Shown piece by piece: positions 31,981 to 43,200 of a DNA stretch of 44,716 nucleotides. Below the pieces are notes generated by a model, which saw only the letters and a program-made list of their open reading frames with translations, made no database searches and had not been told where the DNA came from. Source of the DNA: Sphingobium quisquiliarum P25 (lineage in GTDB: Bacteria; Pseudomonadota; Alphaproteobacteria; Sphingomonadales; Sphingomonadaceae). Where the stretch lies: assembly GCF_000445065.1 (NCBI RefSeq), contig NZ_ATHO01000143.1, positions 1 to 44,716 of the forward strand, given 5' to 3'. The stretch's first letter is position 1; each line of letters begins with the position of its first letter. Made by a program: the position numbers and the translations under genes.

Positions 31981-33747
31981 TCAATCCGCCCAGGCCGCGT
32001 CCTCCAGATGCAGTTCGGCCGCCGGGCGGGAACCCCAATCATCGATCTTCGCCCGCCCCGCGACCCACAGCCGCCGGTCGCGCGGCGCGCCCAATATCGC
32101 TTGGCCAAGATCGCTTTCGGCCTGGCGGAAGGCGATGGTCTTGATCGATCGGCCGTCCTCCCCCGCCATCACGGCGCGCAAATGGCCGTTGCCCACCACG
32201 TCCGCCTTGATCACGCGCATCGGCCCGGCGGCGACCAGCGGCGCTGGCCACCCCGCGCCGTAGGGGCCGCCCGCCTCGATCGCGGCGACGAAATCGGGGT
32301 TGACCCCGGCCGGGGCAAGCACCGCGTCGATCAGCAGCGCGCGATCGTCCCGCGCGCGCGCCACCGGCCCGGCCAGCCGTTCGTCGAGAAAATCCGCCAG
32401 CGCATCGACCTTGTCCGCCGCAACCGTCAGCCCCGCCGCCATGGCATGGCCGCCGCCCGCCGCCAGCAGTCCGCTGTCCTTGGCCGCCAGCACCGCCGCG
32501 CCCAGATCGACGCCGGAAATGGAGCGTCCCGACCCCTTTCCCACGCCCGCTTCATCCATTGCGATGACGATGGCGGGGCGGCCCGCTTTCTCCTTGATGC
32601 GGCCAGCGACGATGCCGATGACGCCGGGATGCCATCCTGGACCGGCGATCACCGCCACCGCGCGGTTGCCCTGCGCGGCGAGCAGCGCTTCGGCCTGTTC
32701 CTGCACGAGCGCTTCGATGGCGCGGCGCTCCTCGTTGAACTGGTCAAGCTCTGCCGCGATCTGCGCCGCCTCCAGCGGATCTTCCGTCGTCAGCAGCCGC
32801 ACGCCGAGGTCGGCCTTGCCCACGCGCCCGCCCGCATTGATGCGCGGCCCCAGCGCGAAGCCCAGATCATGGCACAGCGGCGCGCGGCTAAGGCGGCTGG
32901 CGTCGATCAGCGCCGACAGGCCGACATTGCGCCGCTTCGCCATGACCTTGAGCCCCTGGGCAACGAAGGCGCGATTGAGCCCCTTCAATTGCGCCACGTC
33001 CGCTACGGTGCCCAGCGCCACGATGTCCAGCAGGTCGATGAGCGCGGGTTCGGCGCGGGCGGCGAACCATCCGCGCGACCGCAGCACGCGCACCAGCGCC
33101 GCGCCCAGCAGGAAAGCGACGCCCACGGCGGCGAGATGGCCGTGAGCGGCGGCTTCCTCCACCTCGTCCAGCCGGTTGGGGTTGACGAGCGCGAACGCTT
33201 CGGGAAGGGCGGCGGCGCATTTATGATGATCCACGACGACGACATCGACGCCGGTCTGCCTGGCCATGGCCAGCGCCTCGAACGCCTGGGCGCCGCAATC
33301 GACGGTGACGATCAGCGTCGCCCCTTCCCCCGCCAGCCGCACCAAAGCTTCGCCCGAGGGGCCATAGCCTTCCATCAGCCGGTCGGGGATATAGGGCCGC
33401 GCGGCCAGGCCCAGGTCGCGCAGCAGGCGGATCAGCAGGGCGGCGCTGGTGGCTCCGTCCACGTCATAATCGCCGAAGATACACACATGCTCCCCGCGCT
33501 GGACGGCGTCGGCCAGCCGGTGAGCGGCCGCGTCCATGTCGCGGAACAGGCTGGGGTCGGGCATGAAGTGGCGGATGGTGGGATTGCGATGGGCGTCCAC
33601 CGCTTCCCTGGGACAGCCGCGCGCCAGCAGAAGCTGCGTCACCAGATCGTCGGCCAGATAGCCGGGCGATCGCGCATCCGCGCCCTGCCCGCGCCATCGC
33701 CAGGGCTGACCAAGGAAGGATCGGGAGACGTTCAGCGCGACATTCAT
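31981..33747 (-). CDS. recJ: Single-stranded-DNA-specific exonuclease RecJ
   Basis: 588 residues. RecJ degrades single-stranded DNA 5'-3' in recombination and mismatch repair. The DHH phosphoesterase motifs are complete: DYDVDG at 93-98, Asp150 in TVDCG, and DHH at 173-175; the C-terminal DHHA1 domain carries GGGHAMAAG and PGWHPGVIGIVAGR. An OB-fold region follows with GPYGAGWPAPLVAA. The gene is divergent from tamA with 123 bp between the starts, and its 3' end faces the tRNA-Glu promoter, both being on the minus strand. Confidence 0.95.
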   Translation of the reverse strand: MNVALNVSRSFLGQPWRWRGQGADARSPGYLADDLVTQLLLARGCPREAVDAHRNPTIRHFMPDPSLFRDMDAAAHRLADAVQRGEHVCIFGDYDVDGATSAALLIRLLRDLGLAARPYIPDRLMEGYGPSGEALVRLAGEGATLIVTVDCGAQAFEALAMARQTGVDVVVVDHHKCAAALPEAFALVNPNRLDEVEEAAAHGHLAAVGVAFLLGAALVRVLRSRGWFAARAEPALIDLLDIVALGTVADVAQLKGLNRAFVAQGLKVMAKRRNVGLSALIDASRLSRAPLCHDLGFALGPRINAGGRVGKADLGVRLLTTEDPLEAAQIAAELDQFNEERRAIEALVQEQAEALLAAQGNRAVAVIAGPGWHPGVIGIVAGRIKEKAGRPAIVIAMDEAGVGKGSGRSISGVDLGAAVLAAKDSGLLAAGGGHAMAAGLTVAADKVDALADFLDERLAGPVARARDDRALLIDAVLAPAGVNPDFVAAIEAGGPYGAGWPAPLVAAGPMRVIKADVVGNGHLRAVMAGEDGRSIKTIAFRQAESDLGQAILGAPRDRRLWVAGRAKIDDWGSRPAAELHLEDAAWAD

Positions 33748-33870
33748 GCCCGATTCCTAGACTGCCCCGGCGGGGATGGCCAGAGTCATGGGAACCAAAG
33801 CCTTGTTCCATGCGTATTTCCCGTCCCGCGCGGACGCGCCGGGTGGCTTAAAAGGGGCGGCGCGAATTTC

Positions 33871-35979
33871 ATGGGGTCAAGGCAGGCGAAGAATGTTCGG
33901 CGTGCCTTGGGCATGTTCATGATCGCCATGTCCCCCCTCCCCCTGATGGCGCAGGCGCAGACACCGCCCCCCGCCGCCGCGCCTGAGCGAGAAGAACCGA
34001 TCCTGCCCGACAGCGAGTTCGAAGCGCGCCTGCCCAAGGCGGGCGATAGCGATGCCGCCAACCCCGCTGCCCCCCTGCCTTCGATCGAAAGCTGGATCGA
34101 CCAGCAGATGCCGCAGGCCGCAGCGCCGCAGGAATTGCCGCCCGCCATCGAACCGCAGCAGGAAATGGAGCTTGCCCAGCCGCTGCCGCCGCTCGACAGC
34201 GTGACCGTGCCGGCTCAGGTGGCGGCGGAAAGCCCGGAGGAAAAGACGCCCGAAATACGCTACGCCGTCGATATAGAGGGCTTTGGCAAGACAGGGCTGG
34301 AGGATGCGTTCCGCGATGCGTCCGCGCTGATCGATGGCGACGGCCGGGCGGAGACCGCCGCGATGGTGCAGGCGCGCGCGCATGAGGATGAGGCGCTGGC
34401 CGTCCGGCTGCTCTATTCGGAGGGCTATTATGACGCGACCGCCCTCGCCTCGCTGGAACAGACGGGCGAAGGCGGGTTGAAGGCGGTGCTCTCGGTCACG
34501 CCCGGCAAGCGCTACAAGATCGGCGACATCGTCATCAACGCGGCTGCGACCGTCCCCCCCAACCTCGTCCGCGGCAGCCTGCCGCTCCAGACCGGCGATT
34601 ATATCGTCGCCGCCGATGTGGAGAGCGCGGAGGCGAATGTCGGGGTGAAGCTGCCCGAAAACGGCTATCCCTTCGCCAAGGTGGGGGAACGGGACATATT
34701 GCTCGACCCCGCCACCGTCACCGGCGCCTACACGCTGCCGGTCGAGGTGGGGCCGCGCGGCTCCTTCCGCAGCATCACGACCAGCGGCGCCAAGCAGGCG
34801 TTCGGCACGGATCATATGAAGGTCATCAGCCGCTTCAAGCCGGGCGAGCTGTATGACAGCCGCAAGGTCGATGACCTGCGCCGCGCGCTGGTGGCGACGG
34901 GCCTGTTTTCCAGCGTCGCCGTCGATCCGGTGCGCACCAGCGAGCCGGGGCCTGACGGCACCGAATATGTCGATCTGCATGTCGATCAGGAAGCGGGGCC
35001 GCCCCGCACGCTGGCGGGCGAGCTTGGCTATGGCACCGGCCAGGGCTTCCGCGCAGAGGCGACATGGACCCACCGCAACCTCTTCCCGCCCGAAGGCGCG
35101 CTGATCGCCAGCGTGATCGCCGGGACGCAGGAGCAGGGCGTGTCGGGCACCTTCCGCCGGTCCAACGCGGGCAAGCGCGACCGCACCTTCCAGACAGGCG
35201 CGCTGATCAACCATCAGAATTACGACGCGTTCGAAGCCTATACCGCCGGGCTCAACATCAACTGGGCGCGCCAGTCCACGCCGATTTTCCAGAAGCGCTG
35301 GACCTACACCTATGGCGCGGAAATCCTGCTGTCGAACGAACAGACGACGATCGACCCGGCCACGGCGGAAAAGCGGCGGCTCACTTATTTCATCGGCTCC
35401 CTGCCCACGCAGATCGGCTATGACCGGTCCAACGACCTGCTGAACCCCACCAAGGGGTTCCGCGCCAATCTGCGCGTGTCGCCCGAAGCTTCGCTGCAAG
35501 GCAATGTGTCGCCTTATGTCCGGGCGACGTTCGACCTGACCGGCTATTATCCCGTGTCTGACGCGCTGGTGATCGCGGCGCGCACGCGGCTGGGCACCAT
35601 CAGCGGCGCGGCGCGGGACCAGATCGCCCCGTCCCGCCGCATCTATGCGGGCGGCGGCGGATCGGTGCGCGGTTTCGGCTATCAGGAACTGGGGCCAAAG
35701 GACGCCAATGACGATCCAGTTGGCGGCCGCTCCGTCAACGAATTCGCGGTAGAGGGCCGCTACCGCTTCGGCGATTATGGCGTCGTCGCCTTCGTCGATG
35801 CCGGGCAGGTCTATGAAAGCTCCATCCCGCGCTTTTCCGGCATTCGCTACGGCGTCGGGGTAGGCGGGCGCTTCTACACCAATTTCGGGCCGTTCCGCGC
35901 GGACATCGCCATGCCGATCAACCGGCAGCCGGGCGAATCCAAATTCACCCTCTATATCGGCATCGGGCAGGCATTCTGA
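33871..35979 (+). CDS. tamA: Outer-membrane translocation protein TamA (Omp85 family)
   Basis: 702 residues. A signal peptide (about 1-29) is followed by a long Pro/Glu-rich segment (~30-125), POTRA-like domains with FGKTGLEDAF near residue 140, and a C-terminal 16-strand barrel. The barrel carries the Omp85 signature VRGF (599-602) and ends in Phe (GQAF), the signal for barrel insertion. TamA works with TamB to move or assemble outer-membrane proteins and lipids. ATG 33871 is chosen because the signal peptide starts there; the frame is open far upstream only as a shadow of recJ. The stop overlaps the tamB start (TGATG). Confidence 0.92.
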   Translation: MGSRQAKNVRRALGMFMIAMSPLPLMAQAQTPPPAAAPEREEPILPDSEFEARLPKAGDSDAANPAAPLPSIESWIDQQMPQAAAPQELPPAIEPQQEMELAQPLPPLDSVTVPAQVAAESPEEKTPEIRYAVDIEGFGKTGLEDAFRDASALIDGDGRAETAAMVQARAHEDEALAVRLLYSEGYYDATALASLEQTGEGGLKAVLSVTPGKRYKIGDIVINAAATVPPNLVRGSLPLQTGDYIVAADVESAEANVGVKLPENGYPFAKVGERDILLDPATVTGAYTLPVEVGPRGSFRSITTSGAKQAFGTDHMKVISRFKPGELYDSRKVDDLRRALVATGLFSSVAVDPVRTSEPGPDGTEYVDLHVDQEAGPPRTLAGELGYGTGQGFRAEATWTHRNLFPPEGALIASVIAGTQEQGVSGTFRRSNAGKRDRTFQTGALINHQNYDAFEAYTAGLNINWARQSTPIFQKRWTYTYGAEILLSNEQTTIDPATAEKRRLTYFIGSLPTQIGYDRSNDLLNPTKGFRANLRVSPEASLQGNVSPYVRATFDLTGYYPVSDALVIAARTRLGTISGAARDQIAPSRRIYAGGGGSVRGFGYQELGPKDANDDPVGGRSVNEFAVEGRYRFGDYGVVAFVDAGQVYESSIPRFSGIRYGVGVGGRFYTNFGPFRADIAMPINRQPGESKFTLYIGIGQAF

Positions 35980-38900
35980 TGGCCGAGGACACACCCCCGC
36001 CCGCCGTTGAAACGGAAACCACGGACACCATCGTCATCCGCGAAGGCCGTCCGCTCTGGCAGAAGATCGCGCTGGGCGCCGCCGGGCTGCTGGCCGCGCT
36101 CGCCGTCCTTGTCGCCGGGCTGCTGCTGTTCCTCAACACCCAGCCGGGCAAGAAATTCCTGATCCGCCAGATCGCCGCGCTCAAGCTGGAATCTGGCATG
36201 GGCATAGAGGTCGGCCGCATCGAAGGGTCGATCTACAGCGACATGGTGATCCACGACCTGGTGCTGCGCGACCCCAAGGGGCCCTTCGCCGTGTCCCCGC
36301 GCGTCCATGTCGTCTGGAGCCCCTTCCGCTACATCAACAACCATATTTCCGTGCGGCTGCTGGAAAGCCCGCTGGTGGTGCTGGCCCGCAGCCCGCAGTT
36401 CAATGTGACGGAAAGCGATCCCAATGCGCCGATCCTTCCCGACCTGGACATCGATGTCGACCGGCTGAAAATCGCGCGCTTCGTCCTCGCCCGGCCGGTG
36501 ATCGGGCAGAAGCGGGAAATCGCCATCGACGGCGTCACCCATATTGCCGATGGGCGCGCGCAGTTGTCCGCCAACGCCGTGGTGGACAGCGGCGACAAGC
36601 TGGAGGCATGGCTGGACGCCGTGCCTGAGCAGAACCGGCTGGCGATGAAGGGCAGGCTCACCGCGCCCAAGGGCGGCGTGATCGCGAAGATGAGCGGCCT
36701 GACCGATGGCCTGACCGCGTCGCTGGACGGCCGGGGCACGTGGCAGGCATGGAACGGGCGGATCGTCGCCACCTCTCCCAGGGGCGAGTTGGCGAACATC
36801 GCCCTCGCCGCGCGCGACGGCAATTTCACCGCCAAAGGCCCGGTGCGGCCGGGGCTGGTCTTTGCCGGGACGGTGGACCGGCTGACCGCGCCAGCATTGG
36901 ATGTCGATCTTTTCGCGGGCCTCAACGAACGGCGCGTCAATCTGAAAGGTTCGCTGCGGTCGTCCGCGCTGGCGGCGACGGCGCAGGGCCTGATCGACCT
37001 GGGCAAGAGCGAGTTCAGCGGGCTCAAGATCGACGCGGCGCTGCTGACGCCCGGCGCGATCATGGAGAAAGTGCGCGGACGCGACGTGCGCGCATCGGTG
37101 ATCCTGGACGGGCCGATGGCCACCCCCTTCATCGACTATGATCTCAGCGCCGCGATGCTGGCCTTCGACCAGACCGGCATCGAAGGGTTGAAGGCGAGCG
37201 GCCGGGCGGTGATCGACGCCGACCGCATCCGCATCCCGGTGAACGCCACCGCGCGGCGTGTCACCGGCCTTAACGCCGCCGCTGGCGGGCTGCTGCAAAA
37301 TCTGCGGGTGAAGGGCGACTTCGCCTATGCCGCGGGCAAGCTGATCAGCGACAATCTGAAAATCGACAGCGACAGCGTGGACGCCACGGCCATCGTGCTC
37401 GCCGATCTCGACAACGCCATCTATCGCGGCGCGCTGAAAGGGCGCGTCAATGATTACCGCATCGACGGCGTGGGCATCGTCAACCTGACCACCGACATGG
37501 AACTGGTGCCGGGACCCAAAGGCGGCTTCGGCCTGTCGGGGAAGTTCGGCGTGCGCACGGCGCGGTGGGACAATGCGTCGGTGCGCGACTTCCTGGGCGG
37601 CAATGCCGTGATGTCCGGGCGGATCGGCATGACGCCGGAGGGCAAGTTCACGCTCGCCGGCCTCAAGGGCGCGGCCCCCAATTTCCGCATCCTGTCGGGA
37701 TCCGGCAGCTATGATACGGACGGCGCGATCGCTTTCGACGCGCGCGCGGCCTCCAACCAATATGGTCCGCTGGCGCTGACGGTGCGCGGCACGATGGAGC
37801 GGCCCCGCGCCGTGCTGCGCGCCGCTCGCCCCAATGTCGGCGTGCAACTGACGGACGTGGTCGCCAAATTGAACGGCGAAGCGGCGGGTTATCGTCTGGA
37901 AGCCACGGGCGGATCGCCCTACGGACCCTTCTTCGCCAATGTGCTGATCCGCACGGCCCAGGGCCCGCTGACCATCGACATTACCCGCGCGCGCTTTGCC
38001 GGGGTGGACATGAACGGGCGGGTGCAGCAAAGCGCCGCCGGGCCGTTCGCCGGGCAGCTCGCGATGAACGGGTCTGGCATCAACGGCACGGTGCGCCTGT
38101 CCGCCGTGGGCAAGGCGCAGGGCGTCAACGTCAACGCCACCGCCAGCAATGCGCGGCTGCCCGGCGATGCGGACATCGTCATCGGCCGTGCCATCGTCAA
38201 CGCCTCCATGGTGCTGACCGACCAGCCCCGCATCCTTGCCGATGTGCAGATGGCGAACGCCGCCTATGGCGATTATGTGGTGCGCAAGGCGCGCGGACGG
38301 GTCGATTATCAGGGTGGACGCGGCCGCGCACAGCTGGTCGCCGACGGATCGACCGGCGTGCCCTTCTCCATCGCGGTGAACGCCGCATTGCGCCCCAGCC
38401 TCTATGCCGTCGCGCTGGAAGGCAAGGCGAGCAACATCCCCTTCCGCTTCGCCCGGCCCGCCATCATCCGCATCGAACAGGGCGGCTACCGGCTGGAGCC
38501 CGCTACGCTGGTGCTGCCGCAGGGCCGCGTCGACCTCGCCGGGCGCTTCGGCGGGCAGACAGCCCTGCAAGCGCGGTTCAAGGATTTCGACCTCGCCATC
38601 GCCAACATCGCCTCGCCCGGCCTGGGCGTCAGCGGCAAGGCGACCGGGTCGCTGGACTTCACCCAGAGCGGCAACGCTTTCCCCACCGCGACCACGCGCG
38701 TGGCGATCAGCGACTTCCGCCGCTCCAGCCTGAGCGCCGTGTCCGATCCGGTCTCCATGGCGATCGAGGGCAAGCTGTCGGGCGCGGGCGGCGACCTGCG
38801 CGGCCTCATCCGGCGCGGCAATGCGACCCTTGGCCGCTTCGTCGCGACGCTGGCGCCGCCGGGACCGGGCGCGGGCTGGATGCAGCAGCTTCAGGCAGCG

Positions 38901-40202
38901 CCCCTTGGCGGCGGCATCCGCTATGCCGGGCCCGCCGATGTCCTCTTCTCCTTCGCCGGGCTCGCCGACCAGCAGTTGACCGGGCCCATCGCGGTGGCGG
39001 CGGACTTCGGCGGCAGGCTGAGCCAGCCGCGCCTCAACGGCCTTGTCCGCGCCAATGCGCTCACTTATGAAAATGAGACGTTCGGCACGCGCGTCACGCA
39101 GATGCGGCTGGATGGCCGCTTCACCAACGACCGGCTCGACATACGCGACTTTTCCGGGCGCGCGGGCGACGGCACGGTGCAGGCGCGCGGCACGGTGGGG
39201 CTGGCGGCGGACAGCGGCTATCCGATGGACATAGCGGTGAAGCTGGACCGCGCCCGCCTTGCCCGCAGCGAAGCCATCACCAGCGTCGCGACCGGCACGA
39301 TCAACATCACCAACAGCGCGGCCAATGGCGGCCTGATCAAGGGCGACCTGTGGCTGCCCGAAACGCGCTACCGCGTCGCCTGGCAGGGCGGGGCCGAAAT
39401 CCGCCAGTTGACCGGCGTGCGGCGCAAGGGCGAGGGCAGCGACGTGCTCGACCAGCGGCTCGCCGGGCGGCAGGCGGCGGCCAGGCCCGCGAACTGGAAG
39501 CTGGACGTCCGCGTGCGCGCCGATAACGAGATCTACGTGACCGGCATGGGCCTCGATTCCGAATGGAAGACCAACATGCGCGTCACCGGCACCACCGCCG
39601 ATCCGCGCGTGGTCGGCAAGATCGAGGTGATCCGCGGCCGCTACAGCTTCTCCGGCCACCAGTTCGAACTGGAGCAGGGCGTCATCACCTTCAACGGGCC
39701 GATGATGAACCCGGTGCTGGCGATCCGCGCGGAAACGCGGATCGACACGGTCACGGCGGGCATCGCCGTCGCTGGAACGGCGCAACGGCCCGACATCAGC
39801 TTCGTGTCCACGCCCACCTTGCCGCAGGACGAGATATTGGCCCGCATCCTGTTCGGCGACAATGTGGCGAACCTGTCAGCGACCCAGGCGGTGCAGCTGG
39901 CGGCGGCGCTCAATGGTCTGCGCGGCGGTGGCGGCGGGCTGAACCCGATGGGCAAGCTGCAAAATGCGTCGGGCATCGACCGCATCGGCATCGTCGGCGG
40001 CGATGACGCGACCGGTCGCGGCACGTCGCTCGCGGTCGGGCAGCGCATCTCCAACGACATCTATGTGGAGGTGATCACCGATCCCAAGGGCTTCACCGCG
40101 ACCCAGCTCGAAATCTCGCTGTCCAAGACGCTGAGCCTGCTGTCGAAGACCGGCACCAACGCCGGATCATCGGCCAACCTGCGCTATTCCAAGGATTATT
40201 GA
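35979..40202 (+). CDS. tamB: Translocation and assembly module protein TamB
   Basis: 1407 residues. A single N-terminal transmembrane anchor (about 31-53) follows a short cytoplasmic tail, and nearly all the rest is predicted beta-rich periplasmic repeats of the AsmA/TamB type, probably a hydrophobic groove spanning the envelope. The conserved TamB/DUF490 domain lies at the C-terminus (RGRYSFSGHQFELEQGVITF, then ADEIL-like LPQDEILARILFG and the end GSSANLRYSKDY). It acts with TamA in outer-membrane biogenesis and anterograde lipid transport. Translation is coupled to tamA by a one-base overlap. A REP-like hairpin follows the stop. Confidence 0.93.
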   Translation: MAEDTPPPAVETETTDTIVIREGRPLWQKIALGAAGLLAALAVLVAGLLLFLNTQPGKKFLIRQIAALKLESGMGIEVGRIEGSIYSDMVIHDLVLRDPKGPFAVSPRVHVVWSPFRYINNHISVRLLESPLVVLARSPQFNVTESDPNAPILPDLDIDVDRLKIARFVLARPVIGQKREIAIDGVTHIADGRAQLSANAVVDSGDKLEAWLDAVPEQNRLAMKGRLTAPKGGVIAKMSGLTDGLTASLDGRGTWQAWNGRIVATSPRGELANIALAARDGNFTAKGPVRPGLVFAGTVDRLTAPALDVDLFAGLNERRVNLKGSLRSSALAATAQGLIDLGKSEFSGLKIDAALLTPGAIMEKVRGRDVRASVILDGPMATPFIDYDLSAAMLAFDQTGIEGLKASGRAVIDADRIRIPVNATARRVTGLNAAAGGLLQNLRVKGDFAYAAGKLISDNLKIDSDSVDATAIVLADLDNAIYRGALKGRVNDYRIDGVGIVNLTTDMELVPGPKGGFGLSGKFGVRTARWDNASVRDFLGGNAVMSGRIGMTPEGKFTLAGLKGAAPNFRILSGSGSYDTDGAIAFDARAASNQYGPLALTVRGTMERPRAVLRAARPNVGVQLTDVVAKLNGEAAGYRLEATGGSPYGPFFANVLIRTAQGPLTIDITRARFAGVDMNGRVQQSAAGPFAGQLAMNGSGINGTVRLSAVGKAQGVNVNATASNARLPGDADIVIGRAIVNASMVLTDQPRILADVQMANAAYGDYVVRKARGRVDYQGGRGRAQLVADGSTGVPFSIAVNAALRPSLYAVALEGKASNIPFRFARPAIIRIEQGGYRLEPATLVLPQGRVDLAGRFGGQTALQARFKDFDLAIANIASPGLGVSGKATGSLDFTQSGNAFPTATTRVAISDFRRSSLSAVSDPVSMAIEGKLSGAGGDLRGLIRRGNATLGRFVATLAPPGPGAGWMQQLQAAPLGGGIRYAGPADVLFSFAGLADQQLTGPIAVAADFGGRLSQPRLNGLVRANALTYENETFGTRVTQMRLDGRFTNDRLDIRDFSGRAGDGTVQARGTVGLAADSGYPMDIAVKLDRARLARSEAITSVATGTINITNSAANGGLIKGDLWLPETRYRVAWQGGAEIRQLTGVRRKGEGSDVLDQRLAGRQAAARPANWKLDVRVRADNEIYVTGMGLDSEWKTNMRVTGTTADPRVVGKIEVIRGRYSFSGHQFELEQGVITFNGPMMNPVLAIRAETRIDTVTAGIAVAGTAQRPDISFVSTPTLPQDEILARILFGDNVANLSATQAVQLAAALNGLRGGGGGLNPMGKLQNASGIDRIGIVGGDDATGRGTSLAVGQRISNDIYVEVITDPKGFTATQLEISLSKTLSLLSKTGTNAGSSANLRYSKDY

Positions 40203-40207
40203 GGGTT

Positions 40208-40242
40208 TAATCCTCCCCGTCGCAAGATGGGGAGGGGACCAG
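40208..40242. repeat. REP-like intergenic palindrome, copy 2
   Basis: CCTCCCC (40212-40218) pairs with GGGGAGG (40229-40235), with extra pairs inside (40219-40220 with 40227-40228). It lies between the convergent tamB and dnaE2 stops and could act as a terminator on both strands. GATGGGGAGG...ACCAGC is shared with the copy at 22525-22540. Confidence 0.6.
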
Positions 40243-40277
40243 CCTTCTACGGCGCAGGAAGGATTGAACTCACCCCC

Positions 40278-43200
40278 TCAATGAAAATCCCGCGACCTGG
40301 GCAATATCCGCACATTGCGCGGGTGGCTGGAGGTGCGGGGATGCTGGGGATGGATGAACTCATCCGCCCGCGAGAGCGCCAGTTGCGGCCGGTGCGTATC
40401 CGACAGGCGCGACAGTTCGGCGGTGCGGTCGTGGACGCGGCTCGCCATCAGGTGGACGACGCCTTCCTTGCTGCGCTGCACTTCGCCTTCGACCAGCATC
40501 AGCCGTGACGCCATGACGGGCCGCCGCTGCATTTCGAACAGCCGGGCCCAGAGCAGGACATTGGTGATCCCCGTCTCATCCTCGATGGTGATGAAGACGG
40601 CATTGCCCTTGCCGGGGCGCTGCCGCACCAGCACCACGCCCGCCGTCCGCACCAGCGCCCCATTCTTCGCGGCCGATGTCTGCGCGCAGCTCAGCACGCC
40701 TTCCGCGGCGAAGACCGGCCGCAAAAACTGCATGGGGTGGCCTTTGAGCGACAGGCGCGTCATCTGGTAGTCGGCAGCGACATGCTCGGCGAGCGGCATG
40801 GCGGGCAGCCTGGCGTCAGGCTCCCGCCCCAGCTCGCCCCCTGCCGCCTCGCCACGCTGGCGGGCGGCGGCGAACAGCGGCAATTCATTGGACGGCGTGC
40901 GCCGCGCTTCCCACAAGGCCGCCCGCCTGTCCTGCCCCAGCGACCGGCAGGCATCCGCATCCGCCAGCAGGCGCAAGGCCCGTGCGGGCAACCCCGCCCG
41001 CCGCGCCAGATCCTCAAGGCTGGTGAACAATCCCTGCGCCCGCGCCTCGACCAGTTGCGCGGCCCAGCCCTCGCGAAAGCCATCGATCTGGCGCAAGCCC
41101 AGCCGCAGCGCCAGCGCCCGGCCCTCGCCCTCTCCCTTCCCGCTGTCGCGCGACCGCAGCAGCGGCTCCAGCGCATTGTCCCAGCCGCTCATATTGACAT
41201 CGGCATCATGCACGGTGACGCCATGATCGCGCGCATCACGGACGATCTGCGCGGGGGCATAAAAGCCCATGGGCTGGGAATTCAGCAGCGCGCAGGCGAA
41301 CACGGCGGGCTGGTGGCATTTGATCCAGGCGGACACATAGACCAGCCGGGCAAAGGACAAGGCATGGCTTTCGGGAAAGCCATAGCTGCCGAACCCCTCG
41401 ATCTGCCTGTAGCAGCGTTCGGCGAAATCGGCCTTGTAGCCGCGCTCCACCATGCCGTTGACCATCTTGTCCTTGAACTTGTCCATGCCGCCCACCTGGC
41501 GGAAAGTCGCCATGGAACGGCGCAACTGGTTCGCTTCCGACGGCGTGAATCCGGCAGCGACGATGGCCAGCTTCATCGCCTGCTCCTGGAAAAGGGGGAC
41601 GCCGTAGGTCTTGCCCAGCAGGGATTTGAGTTCGTCCGGCGGACCATGAGCGGGATCGGGCGCTGGATATTCCACATCCTCCTCTCCGCATCTGCGCCGC
41701 AAATAGGGGTGCACCATGTCACCTTCGATCGGCCCTGGCCGCACGATCGCCACCTGCACCGTCAAATCATAGATGGATCGTGGCCGCAGCCGTGGCAGCA
41801 TGTTGATCTGCGCCCGGCTTTCGACCTGGAAAACGCCAATGCTGTCGCCCTTTTCCAGCATGGTGTAGACGGCGGGGTCGCCGGACTTGAGGTCGATATT
41901 GAGGTCGTGATCGCCCAGATCATGAAGCCGCATCAGGTCATAGGCTTTGCGAATGCAGCTCAACATGCCCAGCGCCAGTATATCCACCTTCATCAATCCC
42001 AGCGCGTCGATGTCATCCTTGTCCCATTCAATGAAGCTGCGGCCTTCCATCGCCGCATGATGCAGCGGCACCGTTTCATCGAGCCGGTTCTGCGTCAGCA
42101 CGAAGCCGCCCACATGCTGGGACAAGTGCCGGGGGAAAGGGGCGTCCAGAAGCTGGTCCACCACGGCGCGCAGCCGCACGATCTGGGGATTGTCGAGGGC
42201 AAAGCCCGCTTCCATGATCCGCGCTTCGGGAAACTCGCCCGAATAGCTGCCCCAGACCGTGCTCGACAGGCGCGCCGCCACATCTTCGCTCAGGCCCAGC
42301 GCCTTTGCGGCTTCCCGCACGGCGCTGCGCGACCGGTAATGGATCACGGTGGCCGCGATCCCGGCGCGATGGCGGCCATAGCGTTCGTAGATATATTGCA
42401 TCACCTCCTCGCGCCGCTCATGTTCGAAATCGACGTCGATATCGGGAGGCTCGTCCCGTTCTTCCGACACGAAGCGGGAAAAGAGCAGTTCATGGCGCTC
42501 CGGGTCGACCGAGGTGACGCCCAGCAGGAAGCAGACCATGGAATTGGCCGCCGATCCGCGCCCCTGGCACAATATGCCCTTCATCCGGGCAAAGGCGACG
42601 ATGTCGTGGACGGTCAGGAAATAATAGGCATAGTTGCGGTCGCCGATCAATTGAAACTCTTCGTCCAGAAGCTTGCGGACCTTGGATGGAATATGCGGAC
42701 CATAGCGCGCATGCGCGGCGGAAATGGTCAGTTCCTCCAGCCATTGCTGCGCCGTCCAGCCTTCGGGCACGGGCTCATGGGGATATTCATAGGCCAGCTG
42801 TTCCAGCCGGAAATGCACCTGGCCAAGGAAGCGCATGCTTTCGGCGATGGCTTGCGGGCAATCGCGAAACAGCCGCGCCATTTCATCGGGCGCATGGATG
42901 TGCCGTTCAGCATTGGCCTCCAGCAGCCGCCCCGCCTTGCCGATGGTCACGCCTTCGCGGATGCAGCTCAGTACATCCTGCAACGGCCGCTGTGCGGGCG
43001 TGGCGTAAAGCGCGTCCATCGTCGCGATCAGGGGCACGCCGGTGCGATCGCTCAGCCCCTGCAAGCGAGCGATCCGGCGCGCGTCCCGTCCATCCCGGCA
43101 CAAGGCCGCGCCCAGCCAAACCCGTCCGGGCGCCAGACGGGACAGACGCAACAAACAGGATTCCAGGTCCGCCGGACGCGGCGGCGGCACCAGGCTCAAA

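Noticed and set aside
33790..33817. EcfG-like promoter before tamA (GGAAC-N17-CGTA)
   Set aside because: The -10 differs from CGTT by one base and the match alone is not beyond chance.
33877..35994. 705-codon minus-strand ORF opposite tamA
   Set aside because: Antisense shadow of an Omp85 protein with signal peptide, VRGF motif and terminal Phe.
35952..39785. 1277-codon minus-strand ORF opposite tamB
   Set aside because: The translation is rich in His, Arg, Gly, Ala and Asp with no domain, while the plus strand gives a complete TamB with anchor and C-terminal domain.
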